A stretch of DNA of 64,000 nucleotides from Pseudoxanthomonas koreensis_A (GCF_041890415.1 NZ_CP169056.1:1302001-1366000); one strand, 5' to 3'; shown: positions 33,894 to 43,126, counted from the stretch's first letter. Notes: generated by a model from the sequence alone, not told the origin. Numbers and translations are program-made.

Positions 33894-35325
33894 GGTCGTG
33901 CTCCGGGGTATTCGGCTTATCGGCAGCGCGGCGCAAATCTTCAAGGTGGAGGACCAGGCTGGCCGCATTGGCGCGGTGCAGGTCCTCGGGCACCCGCTGG
34001 CCGTCGGTGACCCAGGTCAGCGGCAACTGGTGGTCCACCACCACCGACAGGGCGCTGCCCAGGCGGCCGGTTTCGTCCAGTTTGCTCAGGATCACGCCCT
34101 GCGGGCGGGCCGCGCCGAACCGGCGCACCACCTCGTCCAGGTCGGCGTAGTGGGAGTTGGCCGGCAGCACCAGCAGGGTACTGACGTTGCGCGCGGCGCG
34201 CAGCCAGGTGAGCTGGCTGGCCAGGGCGCGGTCGCGCTGGCCCAGGCCGGCGGTGTCCACCAGGACCAGGCGATAGTCGTCCAGCTTCTGCAGCAGTTGG
34301 ATCAGGGCCGCGTCGCTGTCGGCCTCGTGTACCGCGATGCCGAGCTGGCGGCCGTAGCCGTGCAACTGCTCGCGGCCGCCAATGCGGGCGGTATCGGTGG
34401 TGACCAGGGCGATGTCGCGCGGGCCGTGCTGGGCCACGAAGCGGGCGGCCAGCTTGGCGATGGTGGTGGTCTTGCCGGCGCCGGTCGGGCCGACCAGGGC
34501 GATCACGCCACCCAGTTCCAGGGGATCGGCCGGGCATACCGGCAGGCGCTTGGAGATCAGCCCCAGCATCAGCCCGCGGCCCTTGGGCTCGGGGGTGTCG
34601 GGCGGCAGTTGCAGGACGATGTCGCGGGTGATGCCGGCGTCGAAGCCGTAGTCCTCCATCAGCTGCATGGCCTGCAGCCGTACCGGCGAGCCACGCAGGC
34701 GCTCGTCGGTGAGGCGGTGCATCTCGCGCTCGATCATCTGCCGCATCTGCGCCAGTTCCTCGCGCATGGCGATCAGTTGCGCGTCGTTGGCCGGTGCTGG
34801 CGCAGGAACCGCGGCCAAGGCCGGGACCGTGCCGGCGGTATCGGCAGGGATCGACGCGGCAGCTTCGGGCGTGGCCGTGGTGGCCGGCATGGGAAGGGCT
34901 GCGCCGTTGCCTTCCGCGGCGGCACGCGCGGTGGGGGTGGCCAGCGCTGCGGCCATCGCCGCCGAGAAATCCGGGGTTGCCTGCACCGCGGCATCGGCGG
35001 GCGCCGGTGCGGCGGCCCTGGGCTCGGGTGCCGGCGGCAGGTTGTCCAGGAACGGGTTGGGACGGCGCGGGGCAGCCTGGGCTGCGACCTGGGCTGCGGC
35101 CGTGCGGGCTTCGGCGGCACGGGCTTCGGCCTCGGCCTCGGCGCTGCGCTGGGCCTCGACCAGGGCGCGCTGCACCGCGTTCTCGTCGTAGTTGCTGGCC
35201 GCCACGATCTCCACGCCTTCCTCGGTGCGGCGGTTGGACAGGATCACCGCATCCGGGCCGTGCTCGGCACGGACCATCCGCAGCGCAGTGCGCATGTCGG
35301 GGGCGACGAAACGTTTGATCTTCAT
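33880..35325 (-). CDS. flhF: Signal-recognition-type GTPase FlhF, polar flagellum placement
   Basis: 481 residues: an N-terminal basic domain (MKIKRFVAPDMRTALRMVRA), a long Ala/Pro-rich linker (about 60-170) and an NG GTPase domain with GPTGAGKTTTIAKLAARF (G1), DTARIGG (G2), DTAGLGQRD (G3) and SKLDE (G4). FlhF marks the pole where the flagellum is built. Its ATG overlaps the stop of a 36-codon leader ORF (ATGA), so its translation is probably coupled to that ORF. Confidence 0.95.
   Translation of the reverse strand: MKIKRFVAPDMRTALRMVRAEHGPDAVILSNRRTEEGVEIVAASNYDENAVQRALVEAQRSAEAEAEARAAEARTAAAQVAAQAAPRRPNPFLDNLPPAPEPRAAAPAPADAAVQATPDFSAAMAAALATPTARAAAEGNGAALPMPATTATPEAAASIPADTAGTVPALAAVPAPAPANDAQLIAMREELAQMRQMIEREMHRLTDERLRGSPVRLQAMQLMEDYGFDAGITRDIVLQLPPDTPEPKGRGLMLGLISKRLPVCPADPLELGGVIALVGPTGAGKTTTIAKLAARFVAQHGPRDIALVTTDTARIGGREQLHGYGRQLGIAVHEADSDAALIQLLQKLDDYRLVLVDTAGLGQRDRALASQLTWLRAARNVSTLLVLPANSHYADLDEVVRRFGAARPQGVILSKLDETGRLGSALSVVVDHQLPLTWVTDGQRVPEDLHRANAASLVLHLEDLRRAADKPNTPEHDHAVA
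33917..33943 (-). promoter_or_regulatory. Sigma-28-like promoter inside flhF, before fleN-fliA
   Basis: On the minus strand TGAAGATT (-35, consensus TAAAGTTT, 6 of 8), eleven bases, then GCCGATAA (-10, exact consensus). The predicted start is about 15-20 bases before the fleN ATG at 33893. It overlaps flhF codons, so part of the match may be coding constraint, but spacing and -10 are exact. Confidence 0.5.
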
Positions 35326-35432
35326 GATTCACAACCGGGAATGAGGGAAGGGGATTGGGCGCTGCGGGGCTGCGCACGGGCAGGGTGGATTGCTCCGGCC
35401 ATCGCCCGTTGCTGTTCCGGTGTCTTGTTCAT
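35322..35432 (-). CDS. 36-residue leader ORF translationally coupled to flhF
   Basis: The minus strand has AAAGGAGGT, an almost perfect Shine-Dalgarno, five bases before an ATG at 35432. The frame encodes 36 residues (starting MNKTPEQQRAMAGAIHPARA) and its TGA overlaps the flhF ATG as ATGA. flhF itself has no comparable site, so ribosomes probably reach it through this ORF. I know no family for the peptide; it may be a true small protein or a regulatory leader. It lies in the 163-base flhA-flhF gap. Confidence 0.65.
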   Translation of the reverse strand: MNKTPEQQRAMAGAIHPARAQPRSAQSPSLIPGCES

Positions 35433-35488
35433 CACAACCTCCTTTCCGCGTGCCGCGATCCGCGTGTCCGGACCATGAATCCCGCTGT

Positions 35489-37570
35489 TCAACTGATGGT
35501 GCCGATCAACTTCAGCCGCTTGTCTTCGGGTACCTCGGTGTAGGCCAGCACCGACAGTGCGGGGACGCTGTGGCGGACCAGCCGGGCCAGCGAGGAGCGG
35601 ACCGTGGCCGGTACCAGCACCACCGCCGGCTCGCCGCGTGCCTCCTGGCGGCCGGCGCAATCGGCCAGGCTCTGCTGCAGGCGCTCGGCCAGGCCCGGTT
35701 CCAGTGCGGCGCCATTGCCTTGGGCAGAGTCTTGCAAGACCCGTTCCAGTGGCGCGGCCAGGGTGAACACCGGCAGTTCGGCCGCGTTGCCGGCGATCTC
35801 CTGGACGATGAAGCGGCCCAGCGCGGTGCGCACCGCGGCAGTGAGCACCGCCGGGTCCTGGCTGTGCGCGCCGTGCTCGACCAGGGTCTCGACGATCTTG
35901 CGCAGCTGGCGCACCGGGATGCGTTCGATCAGCAGGTTCTGCAGCACCCGCACCACCACCGGCAGTGCCAGGGTCTTGGGGGTGAGGTCCTCGACCAGCC
36001 GCGGCGCGCTCTTGGCCAGGTTGGCCAGCAGTTGCTGCGCCTCCTCATGGCCGAGCAGTTCCGGCGAATGCTCGCGGACCAGGTGCGACAGGTGGGTCGC
36101 CATGACCGTGGCCGGGTCGACCACGGTGTAGCCCAGCGACTCGGCCTGGGCGCGCTGGTGGGGCTGGATCCAGATGGCATCCAGGCCGAACGCTGGGTCC
36201 TTGCCCTTGATGCCTTCGATCGAACCCAGCGCGCCGCCCGGGTCCAGCGCCAGCTCGCGGTCCGGGTGGACCTCGGCGGTCGCCACCGGCACGCCGTGCA
36301 CCAGCACCCGGTAGTGGGTGGCCGGCAGCTCCAGGTTGTCGCGGATGTGCACGGCCGGCACCAGGAATCCGATCTCGTGGGTCAGCTTGCGGCGCACCGC
36401 CTTGATCCGGGCCATCAGTTCGCCGCCCTGGGCCTTGTCCACCAGCGGAATCAGCCGGTAGCCCACTTCCAGGCCCAGCGGGTCGATCGGGCGCAGCTCG
36501 TCCCAGTCCAGTTCGGCGCCGGGCTGGCCCGGCTCGGCCAGGCTGGCCACGGTGGCGCTGTCCTCGGGCTGCGGCTGCGGGCCACGCCGCCACAGTTTCC
36601 AGGCAGCGAAGCAGAGCAAGACGCCCAGCGTCAAAAAGGCGACGTTGGGCATGCCCGGGACCAGCCCGACCCCGACCAGGATGCCGCCGGCCACGGCCAG
36701 CGCCTTGTGCTGGCCGAAGGCCTGGCCAACCATCGCTTCGCCCATGTCCTGGGCGCGCGAGGCCCGGGTGACCAGCATCGCCACGGCGGTGGAGACCAGC
36801 AGCGCAGGCAACTGCGCCACCAGGCCATCGCCGATGGACAGCAGGGTGTAGGTGGCGGCCGCGTCGGCCACGGGCATGCCGTGCTGGAGCACGCCCACGG
36901 CCAGGCCGCCGACGAGGTTGATGAGCATGATCAGGATGCCGGCGATGGCATCGCCGCGGATGAACTTGCTGGCACCGTCCATCGCGCCGTAGAAGTCGCC
37001 CTCGTCGCGAACTTCCTCGCGCCGGGCCTTGGCCTCCTCGCGGGTGAGCAGGCCGGCGTTGAGGTCGGCGTCGATCGCCATCTGCTTGCCGGGCATGGCA
37101 TCGAGGATGAAGCGCGCGGTCACCTCGGAGATGCGTCCGGCACCCTTGGTGATGACCACGAAGTTGATGATGGTGAGGATGGCGAACACCACGATGCCGA
37201 CCGCGTAGTTGCCGCCGACCACGAACTCGCCGAACGCGGCAATGACCTTGCCGGCCGCCTCATGGCCATCCTGGCCGTTGAGCAGGATCACCCGGGTGGA
37301 GGCCACGTTCAGCGCCAGGCGCAGCATCGTGGTGGTCAGCAGGATGATCGGGAACACGGTGAAGTCCAGCGGCCGCTTGACGTACACCACCGCCAGCAGC
37401 ACCACCAGCGAGATGGCGATGTTGAAGCTGAACAGCGCATCCAGCACCGGCGGCGCCAGCGGCACCACGATCATTGCCAGCAGCGCCATCACCACCAGCG
37501 GCGCGCCAAGGCCGTTGCGCGCCATCTCGACCAGGCGCCGCGACATCGGGGTGGCCGCCACCGCGCTCAT
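35489..37570 (-). CDS. flhA: Flagellar export apparatus protein FlhA
   Basis: 693 residues: an N-terminal membrane half with eight helices and the FHIPEP-type conserved loop (VKGAGRISEVTARFILDAMPGKQMAIDADL spans about 145-175), and a large cytoplasmic C-terminal half that docks chaperone-substrate complexes. FlhA forms the nonameric ring of the flagellar type III secretion gate. Its ATG overlaps the flhB stop (ATGA). Confidence 0.97.
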   Translation of the reverse strand: MSAVAATPMSRRLVEMARNGLGAPLVVMALLAMIVVPLAPPVLDALFSFNIAISLVVLLAVVYVKRPLDFTVFPIILLTTTMLRLALNVASTRVILLNGQDGHEAAGKVIAAFGEFVVGGNYAVGIVVFAILTIINFVVITKGAGRISEVTARFILDAMPGKQMAIDADLNAGLLTREEAKARREEVRDEGDFYGAMDGASKFIRGDAIAGILIMLINLVGGLAVGVLQHGMPVADAAATYTLLSIGDGLVAQLPALLVSTAVAMLVTRASRAQDMGEAMVGQAFGQHKALAVAGGILVGVGLVPGMPNVAFLTLGVLLCFAAWKLWRRGPQPQPEDSATVASLAEPGQPGAELDWDELRPIDPLGLEVGYRLIPLVDKAQGGELMARIKAVRRKLTHEIGFLVPAVHIRDNLELPATHYRVLVHGVPVATAEVHPDRELALDPGGALGSIEGIKGKDPAFGLDAIWIQPHQRAQAESLGYTVVDPATVMATHLSHLVREHSPELLGHEEAQQLLANLAKSAPRLVEDLTPKTLALPVVVRVLQNLLIERIPVRQLRKIVETLVEHGAHSQDPAVLTAAVRTALGRFIVQEIAGNAAELPVFTLAAPLERVLQDSAQGNGAALEPGLAERLQQSLADCAGRQEARGEPAVVLVPATVRSSLARLVRHSVPALSVLAYTEVPEDKRLKLIGTIS

Positions 37571-38712
37571 CGGGCGTCACCGCGGCCGTCGGCAAACTCG
37601 TCCACGTCCACCCGGCCCAGCTGCGGCGCGGCCGGGGCGGTACCGCGACGCCAGGCGCGCAGCTGGTAGACGTAGGACAGGACCTGGGCGACGGCCGCGT
37701 ACAGTCTCACGGGGATTTCCTTGTCGAGTTCCCCCTCCCGATACAAGGCCCGTGCCAAAGGCGGCGCCGACACCACCGCGATCCGGTGCAGCTCGCCCAA
37801 TTCCCTGATGCGGAAGGCCATTTCATCCGCGCCCTTGGCCACCAGCCTGGGCGCGCGCATGCTGTCGCCGTCGTATTTCAGTGCCACCGCGTAGTGGGTG
37901 GGGTTGACCAGGATCACGTCGGCGGTCGGCACCGCCTCCATCATCCGCCGCTGCGACATCTGCATCTGCAACTGCCGGATCTTGCCCTTGACCTGCGGGT
38001 TGCCTTCCGACTCCTTCATCTCATCGCGCAGTTCCTGGCGGGTCATCTTCAACTTCCGCTTCCAGTTCCACTTCTGGTACGGCGCATCGATGGCCGCCAG
38101 CAGCATCAGCGCCACGGCGCCGGCCAGCAGCAGGCGGCTGGCGAAGTACAGCCCGGTCTGGGCCGCCTGTTCCAGGCTCTGGTTGGGCATGGCCTGCAGT
38201 ACGTCCATGCCGTGGACCAGGGTCAGGCCGGTGGCGGTGCCCAGGAAGGCCACGCGCAGCAACGACTTGGTCAGCTCGGCCAGGCCTTCGGGCCCGTAGG
38301 TGCGCTTGAGGCCGGAGATCGGGTTGAGCCGCTTGAGGTCGGGCACCAGCGACTTGCTGGCAACGTTCAACCCGCCCATGGCCAGCGGCGCGATGAACGC
38401 GGCCAGCACGCAGATGCCCAGCACCGGCACCATCACCAGCATCAGTTTCAGCAACAGCAGGCCCATGTGCCCGAACAGCCGCTCGGGCGCCTGCAGCAGC
38501 ATCGGCTCGGGACTGAGCGCGCCACGCATCCAGCCCAGGGCGCCACGGCCCAGCAGCGGCCCCAGGGTCATCAGTGCGATCACCCCTGCGCCGAACACCG
38601 AGGCGGTGGCCAGTTCCCGCGAACGGGCGATATTGCCGTCCTCACGCGCCTTGTTCAGGCGTTTGGCGGTCGGTTGTTCGGTTTTGTCCTGGCCGTCTTC
38701 GTTCTCGGCCAT
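37567..38712 (-). CDS. flhB: Flagellar export switch protein FlhB
   Basis: 381 residues, with the N-terminal EDGQDKTEQPTAKRLNKARE, four membrane helices and the self-cleavage site NPTH in DVILVNPTHYAVALKY. Autocleavage switches export from rod/hook to filament substrates. The ATG at 38712 gives the family start; a sigma-54 promoter lies 35-50 bases upstream. It heads the flhB-flhA-flhF-fleN-fliA-cheYZA unit. Confidence 0.97.
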   Translation of the reverse strand: MAENEDGQDKTEQPTAKRLNKAREDGNIARSRELATASVFGAGVIALMTLGPLLGRGALGWMRGALSPEPMLLQAPERLFGHMGLLLLKLMLVMVPVLGICVLAAFIAPLAMGGLNVASKSLVPDLKRLNPISGLKRTYGPEGLAELTKSLLRVAFLGTATGLTLVHGMDVLQAMPNQSLEQAAQTGLYFASRLLLAGAVALMLLAAIDAPYQKWNWKRKLKMTRQELRDEMKESEGNPQVKGKIRQLQMQMSQRRMMEAVPTADVILVNPTHYAVALKYDGDSMRAPRLVAKGADEMAFRIRELGELHRIAVVSAPPLARALYREGELDKEIPVRLYAAVAQVLSYVYQLRAWRRGTAPAAPQLGRVDVDEFADGRGDAR

Positions 38713-38746
38713 GGCAGGCTCCTGCGCCCGGGGGTGCAGGGGACCA

Positions 38747-38762
38747 AGCAAGCGCCGTTCCA
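38747..38762 (-). promoter_or_regulatory. Sigma-54 promoter of flhB operon
   Basis: The minus strand reads TGGAACGGCGCTTGCT, matching TGGCACG-N4-TTGCW with one mismatch and the required GG-N10-GC spacing. The predicted start lies about 23 bases before the flhB ATG. RpoN with a FleQ-type activator would be expected to use it. Confidence 0.75.
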
Positions 38763-38827
38763 CACCTGGCGGTGGGTGCCGGGGTCGGGAAAGTGCTCAC
38801 GCCGGCAAGGGCCGGCGGCGGCGTGCG

Positions 38828-41041
38828 CTACCGGCGGGGATGGACCAGGTCCGGGTCGTCCGGGTCCAGCGCATGGAGCGGACGCGGGCGGCCGAGGTGG
38901 TAGCCCTGGACCCAGTCCACCTGCAATTCGTGCAGCGCGGCCAGGATCTGTGCATTTTCCACGTACTCGGCCACGGTTTCGGCCTGGTAGGCGCGGGCGA
39001 TGGTGACCATGGCCCGGACCAGGTCGCGGTCGCGCGGGTTTGCAGCCACGTTGCGGATGAAGGCCCCGTCGATCTTGACCACATGGATCGGCAGTTGCTG
39101 CAGCCGCTCGAAGCTCTGCATGCCGGTGCCGAAGTCGTCCAGCGCGATCAGGCAGCCGCGCTGGCTCAGCCCGTCCAGCAGGGGGCGCACCTGGCCCAGG
39201 CCGCCGGCGATGGCGCGCTCGGTGATCTCGAAACACAGCCGCCCGGCGATGCCCGGGAAGTTGTCCAGCTGGTACAGCAGCCAGTTGCGGAACTGCTCGG
39301 ACACCAGGCTGCGGCCGGTGAGGTTCACCGCCAGGCGCTGGAACGGCAAGCGTTCGCCGTGCTCGCGCAGCCAGGCCAGCAGGGTTTCCACCACCGCCCG
39401 GTCAAGCTCGACCACGCCGCGGCTGGCCTCCAGCTCTTCCATGTAGTCGCGCGGCATCAGCAGGCGGCCGTCGTCCATGCGCAGGCGGCACAGGATTTCT
39501 CCCATCGGCCGGCCGCTGCCGTCGATCCGGTGGATCGGCTGCACGTGCAGCTCGACCTGGCGCCGGCGCAGCAGCGACAGCGCCAGCGAGTGGGTCTCCA
39601 GCACCGCACGCAGCAGGGCCGGATCGGTGCGGCCATGGGCGAAGACCGGGGCGGTTTCACCGCGCTGGCTGGCATCCTTCATCGCCCCGTAGGCCGCATG
39701 CAGGGCCAGCTCCATCGCCTCCGGGCCACGGTCGCGCAGTGCGCACACGCCCAGATAGGGCTCGATCCGCACCCGCGCATCGGCATAGCGGAATTCGAAC
39801 TGTTCGATCCGGTCCAGCAGCGATTGCCATGACAGCTTGTCGGCCTGCGGCACCAGCACGAAGCGGCCCATGCCCAGGGTGTAGGCCTGCACGTCGGGAC
39901 GCAGGTGCGCGTGCACCGCGGCGGTCAACGCTTCCTGCGCCGGCAGGCCGAAGCCGGCCATGAGGTTGTCCAGGTGCTCGATGCTCAGGCAGGCGATCTC
40001 CGCCGGAGGGGCGTCGCGCGCCACCAGGTCGTGCCGCAGCGCGTTGATGTTGGGCACCCCGCTGAGGCTGTCGAGGCGGCTTTCCTCGGCCAGCCGCAGG
40101 ACCGAGCGGCGGTTGTCGCGGGAGATCACCAGGATCAGCGCCATGAGCTGCTGCAGCATGCTCATTTCCAGGCCGATCTGGATCAGGTGCAGCGCATCGG
40201 CGCGTATCCCCGTGCGGGTGCCGACGCCCACCAGGTACACCAGCAGCAGGGTCACCGCCGCGATCAGCGGCGTGGACCAGCGCCACGGCAGGCGCAGTAC
40301 CGCCCAGATCATCAGCGCGGCGAGCATGAAGCGCTGCTCGATCAGCCCGGCCAGCGGATGCGGCGCCTGGGCCGACATCGCCCACAGCATCGTCACCATC
40401 AGCACGAAGTAGGCGCTCAACAGCCAGAACTCCCAGCGCGGCATGCGGCTGGGCAACGGCGCCGGCTCGTGGCGCCCGGTGACGTACAGCATGATCGGCA
40501 GGGCCCCGCACAACACGCCGAAGAAGCGCGAGAAGCCCACCCGCATCGCCTGGTCCAGCAGTTCCGGCTTCCATCCGTCCAGGACCAGGCTGACCGTCAT
40601 TTGCGCCAGCGCCCAGCCCAGCGGATACAGGGCGAAGGCCACGGCGCCGAAGGGCACGATGTCGCGCTGGCGGACGCGCGCCTGCCGTGGTGGTCGCGGC
40701 CACCCCAGCCAGCGAGCGCACAGCAGCGTCCAGCCATACATGGCCAGGTACAGCGGGGCCAGGCGCAGGATGTAGATGGCCGCGTCCTGCAGCGGCATCT
40801 TGAGCAGCGTCTGCACGCAGATCGCCGCGCACAGCGCCAGGTAGCCGATGCGGAAATGGGCGCGCTGCGGCAACAGCATCGCCACCGCCAGGATCACGCC
40901 CCAGTGCAGGTTGGCCAGCGGCGCGGCGCCGCCGCCTTCCTTGAAGGAGGGCCAATAGCTGATCGGCCACAGCGGCAGGGCAAAGCACGCCAACGCGATC
41001 AGGACCGCGGTCCGGGTGTCGCTCCGGGTCCATGTGTGCAT
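38828..41041 (-). CDS. Membrane EAL-domain c-di-GMP phosphodiesterase with degenerate GGDEF
   Basis: 737 residues: about eight to nine N-terminal membrane helices (to about 300), a degenerate GGDEF domain (340-470, MGRFVLVP in place of GGDEF) and a complete EAL domain. The EAL domain has EILCR (EAL position), AVNLTG, FEITE, ALDDFGTG, VKIDG, AEYVE and QGYHLG, so all metal and catalytic residues are kept and c-di-GMP hydrolysis is likely. AGGGGG precedes the ATG. It lies alone between the fliL-R and flhB operons, suggesting local control of motility by c-di-GMP. Confidence 0.88.
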   Translation of the reverse strand: MHTWTRSDTRTAVLIALACFALPLWPISYWPSFKEGGGAAPLANLHWGVILAVAMLLPQRAHFRIGYLALCAAICVQTLLKMPLQDAAIYILRLAPLYLAMYGWTLLCARWLGWPRPPRQARVRQRDIVPFGAVAFALYPLGWALAQMTVSLVLDGWKPELLDQAMRVGFSRFFGVLCGALPIMLYVTGRHEPAPLPSRMPRWEFWLLSAYFVLMVTMLWAMSAQAPHPLAGLIEQRFMLAALMIWAVLRLPWRWSTPLIAAVTLLLVYLVGVGTRTGIRADALHLIQIGLEMSMLQQLMALILVISRDNRRSVLRLAEESRLDSLSGVPNINALRHDLVARDAPPAEIACLSIEHLDNLMAGFGLPAQEALTAAVHAHLRPDVQAYTLGMGRFVLVPQADKLSWQSLLDRIEQFEFRYADARVRIEPYLGVCALRDRGPEAMELALHAAYGAMKDASQRGETAPVFAHGRTDPALLRAVLETHSLALSLLRRRQVELHVQPIHRIDGSGRPMGEILCRLRMDDGRLLMPRDYMEELEASRGVVELDRAVVETLLAWLREHGERLPFQRLAVNLTGRSLVSEQFRNWLLYQLDNFPGIAGRLCFEITERAIAGGLGQVRPLLDGLSQRGCLIALDDFGTGMQSFERLQQLPIHVVKIDGAFIRNVAANPRDRDLVRAMVTIARAYQAETVAEYVENAQILAALHELQVDWVQGYHLGRPRPLHALDPDDPDLVHPRR

Positions 41042-41099
41042 GACGCCCCCTGTTGCGTCATCTGGACTGTTCGCGTCCGCCACTATGTGTTCCCCGCGG

Positions 41100-41126
41100 G
41101 AAAATGGAAAGCGCCAACCCTGGCGC
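41100..41126 (-). terminator. Probable terminator after fliR
   Basis: GCGCCA (41111-41116) and TGGCGC (41121-41126) form a 6-bp stem with a 4-base loop. On the minus strand it is followed by TTTCCATTTT. It lies about 115 bases after fliR and before the EAL gene, so it would end the fliLMNOPQR message. Confidence 0.55.
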
Positions 41127-41242
41127 GCAGGCGATGCGGGCGGGCCGGCCCGGATGGCATGTGCGAGCGATAGCGATGGACACACGCAGCCGTTACAGCA
41201 TATCGGCCATCGCGCGGGGCGCTTGACCTGGGCCGGGCTGCG

Positions 41243-42019
41243 CTACGGGGCAAATACCCGTGTGGCGGCGCCGAACGCGACCTGGAACAGGTTCAGGATC
41301 GGCGTGGCCACCTCGGTGGCCAGGTTGGCCAGCAGGAACAGGCCCAGCAGCAATGCCACCGGCAGGCCCAACTGGATGGGATTGAGCGCCGGTGCGGCGC
41401 GCGCCAGCACGCCAAAGGCCAGGTTGGTGGCCAGCATCGCCACCATCACCGGCAGGGCCAGGGTGACCCCGCCACGCAGGACCATGCTGAACAGTTCCGG
41501 GACCACCCCGAGCATGGCCGTCGGGTCCGGCCAGGCCGCCGCGACCGGCAGTGCCTGGTAGCTGTGCACCAGCAGCGAAATCATCGCCAGATGGCCATCG
41601 GAGGCGAAGAACAGCAGGCCGAAGGCGATGTAGAACCACTGCGCCACGACGCCCGAACTGGTGCCGCGCAGCGGATCGGTCATCTGTGCGAAGGCCAGGC
41701 CCATGCCCAGCGAGACCAGCTCGCCAGCCAGCGCGCCGGCTTCGAAGATCAGGCGCAGGCCGAACCCCATCGCCACGCCCAGAGCCAGTTCACGCGCCAC
41801 GCCCAGCACGGTGGCCGCGTCGATGCCCGAACCGGCCGGCGGCGGGGGCAGCAGCGGGGCGATCGCCATCGCAAGCGTGCCGGCCATCAGGACCCGGATC
41901 CGCATGGGCAGGGCGCGGGTGCCGATCAGCGGCATCGCCATCAGCATCGCGCCGGTGCGCAGCATGGCCCACATGATCGCGCCGATCATGCCGAAGGCCT
42001 GCTGGCCGTCGATCACCAT
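41243..42019 (-). CDS. fliR: Flagellar export apparatus protein FliR
   Basis: 258 residues with six or so membrane helices; MPLIGTRALPMRIRVLMAGTL and MGLAFAQMTDPLRGTSSG are typical FliR blocks. FliR, FliQ and FliP build the core export gate. The ATG at 42019 gives an N-terminus that lines up with E. coli FliR length. It is the last gene of the fliL operon, 32 bases after fliQ. Confidence 0.94.
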   Translation of the reverse strand: MVIDGQQAFGMIGAIMWAMLRTGAMLMAMPLIGTRALPMRIRVLMAGTLAMAIAPLLPPPPAGSGIDAATVLGVARELALGVAMGFGLRLIFEAGALAGELVSLGMGLAFAQMTDPLRGTSSGVVAQWFYIAFGLLFFASDGHLAMISLLVHSYQALPVAAAWPDPTAMLGVVPELFSMVLRGGVTLALPVMVAMLATNLAFGVLARAAPALNPIQLGLPVALLLGLFLLANLATEVATPILNLFQVAFGAATRVFAP

Positions 42020-42051
42020 GGCGGTGGCCGGATCCACGCCGCTGCCCCGGC

Positions 42052-42321
42052 TCAGCCGATCAGGTGGGGAATGCGCTGGAACAGCGCAAGGGTGTAATCG
42101 ACCATGTAGGCCAGCAGCAGGCTGCCGCCCGCGAACAGGGCCAGGGTCAATGCCGCGGCCTTGGCGACGAAGGCGATGGTGGGCTCGTTGAGCTGGGTGG
42201 CGGCCTGGACGATGCCGACCACCACGCCGACCACCAGCACGGTCAACAGAAGCGGGCCACCAACCCACAGGGCGACCTGGAGTCCGTTGCGCAGTTCGGT
42301 GAGGGCAAGTTCGGGAGACAT
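42052..42321 (-). CDS. fliQ: Flagellar export apparatus protein FliQ
   Basis: 89 residues, two membrane helices, with GIVQAATQLNEPTIAFVAK between them as in all FliQ proteins. Part of the FliPQR gate. The ATG at 42321 lies 25 bases after the fliP stop; the family length fits exactly. Confidence 0.95.
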   Translation of the reverse strand: MSPELALTELRNGLQVALWVGGPLLLTVLVVGVVVGIVQAATQLNEPTIAFVAKAAALTLALFAGGSLLLAYMVDYTLALFQRIPHLIG

Positions 42322-42346
42322 GGCAGGGCCGCCTGGGTGGGTGCCG

Positions 42347-43126
42347 CTAGGCAACGTTGAAGCTGGCCGCCAGCGTGCCCACGGTCAGCACCCAGCCGTC
42401 CACCAGCACGAACAGCAGGATCTTGAACGGGGCCGACACCAGCATGGGCGAGAGCATCATCATGCCCATCGACATCAGCACCGAGGCCACCACGATGTCG
42501 ATGATCACGAACGGGATGAAGATCAGGAATCCGATCTCGAACGCGGTCTTCAGCTCGGAGGTGACGAACGAGGCCACCAGCACCGGGAACGGCACCGCGT
42601 CCGGGCCGCTGTAGGTGCCATGGCCGGCCAGGCCAGCGAAGGTCATCAGGTCGGTCTCGCGTACCTGGGCCAGCATGAAGCCGCGCAGCGGCGCGGTGCC
42701 AAGGTCCCAGGCGCTGCGGAAATCCAGGTCGCCGTTGAGGTAGGGCGCAAAGCCGGCCTCCCAGGCCTTCTGCCATACCGGCAGCATGATCAGCGCGGTC
42801 AGGAACAGGGCCAGGCCCACCAGGATCTGGCTGGAGGGGGTCTGGCCGGTGCCCAGCGCCTGGCGCAGCAGGGCCAGCACGATGATGATCCGGGTGAACG
42901 CGGTCATCACCAGCAGCAGCGACGGCAACAGGGTGATGGCCGTCATCAGCAGCAGGGTCTGCAGCGGCACGCTCACCGGCGCATCGCCGATGCGGCCGAC
43001 GGTGACGTCAGGCAATGCCGGCAGCTGCGGTGCGGCGGCCGGCGCGGCCACGGCCAGCATCGGCAGCAGGACCAGCGCCAGCAGGACCAGCAATTGCGGC
43101 AGGCGGAAGGGGGCGCGGCACGGCAT
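42347..43126 (-). CDS. fliP: Flagellar export apparatus protein FliP
   Basis: 259 residues. A cleavable signal peptide is followed by SLLLVMTAFTRIIIVLALLR, the Met-Phe-rich gate region and FLIFIPFVIIDIVVASVLMS, all FliP hallmarks. It forms the pentameric pore with FliQ and FliR. Its start lies 2 bases after the fliO stop. Confidence 0.97.
   Translation of the reverse strand: MPCRAPFRLPQLLVLLALVLLPMLAVAAPAAAPQLPALPDVTVGRIGDAPVSVPLQTLLLMTAITLLPSLLLVMTAFTRIIIVLALLRQALGTGQTPSSQILVGLALFLTALIMLPVWQKAWEAGFAPYLNGDLDFRSAWDLGTAPLRGFMLAQVRETDLMTFAGLAGHGTYSGPDAVPFPVLVASFVTSELKTAFEIGFLIFIPFVIIDIVVASVLMSMGMMMLSPMLVSAPFKILLFVLVDGWVLTVGTLAASFNVA

Noticed and set aside
35390..37669. 759-codon plus-strand frame
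   Set aside because: Antisense to flhA with the same His/Gln-rich shadow composition.
38801..38816. GCCGGC-AAGG-GCCGGC hairpin after the EAL gene as a terminator
   Set aside because: Short stem and no T-run on the minus strand; evidence too weak to list.
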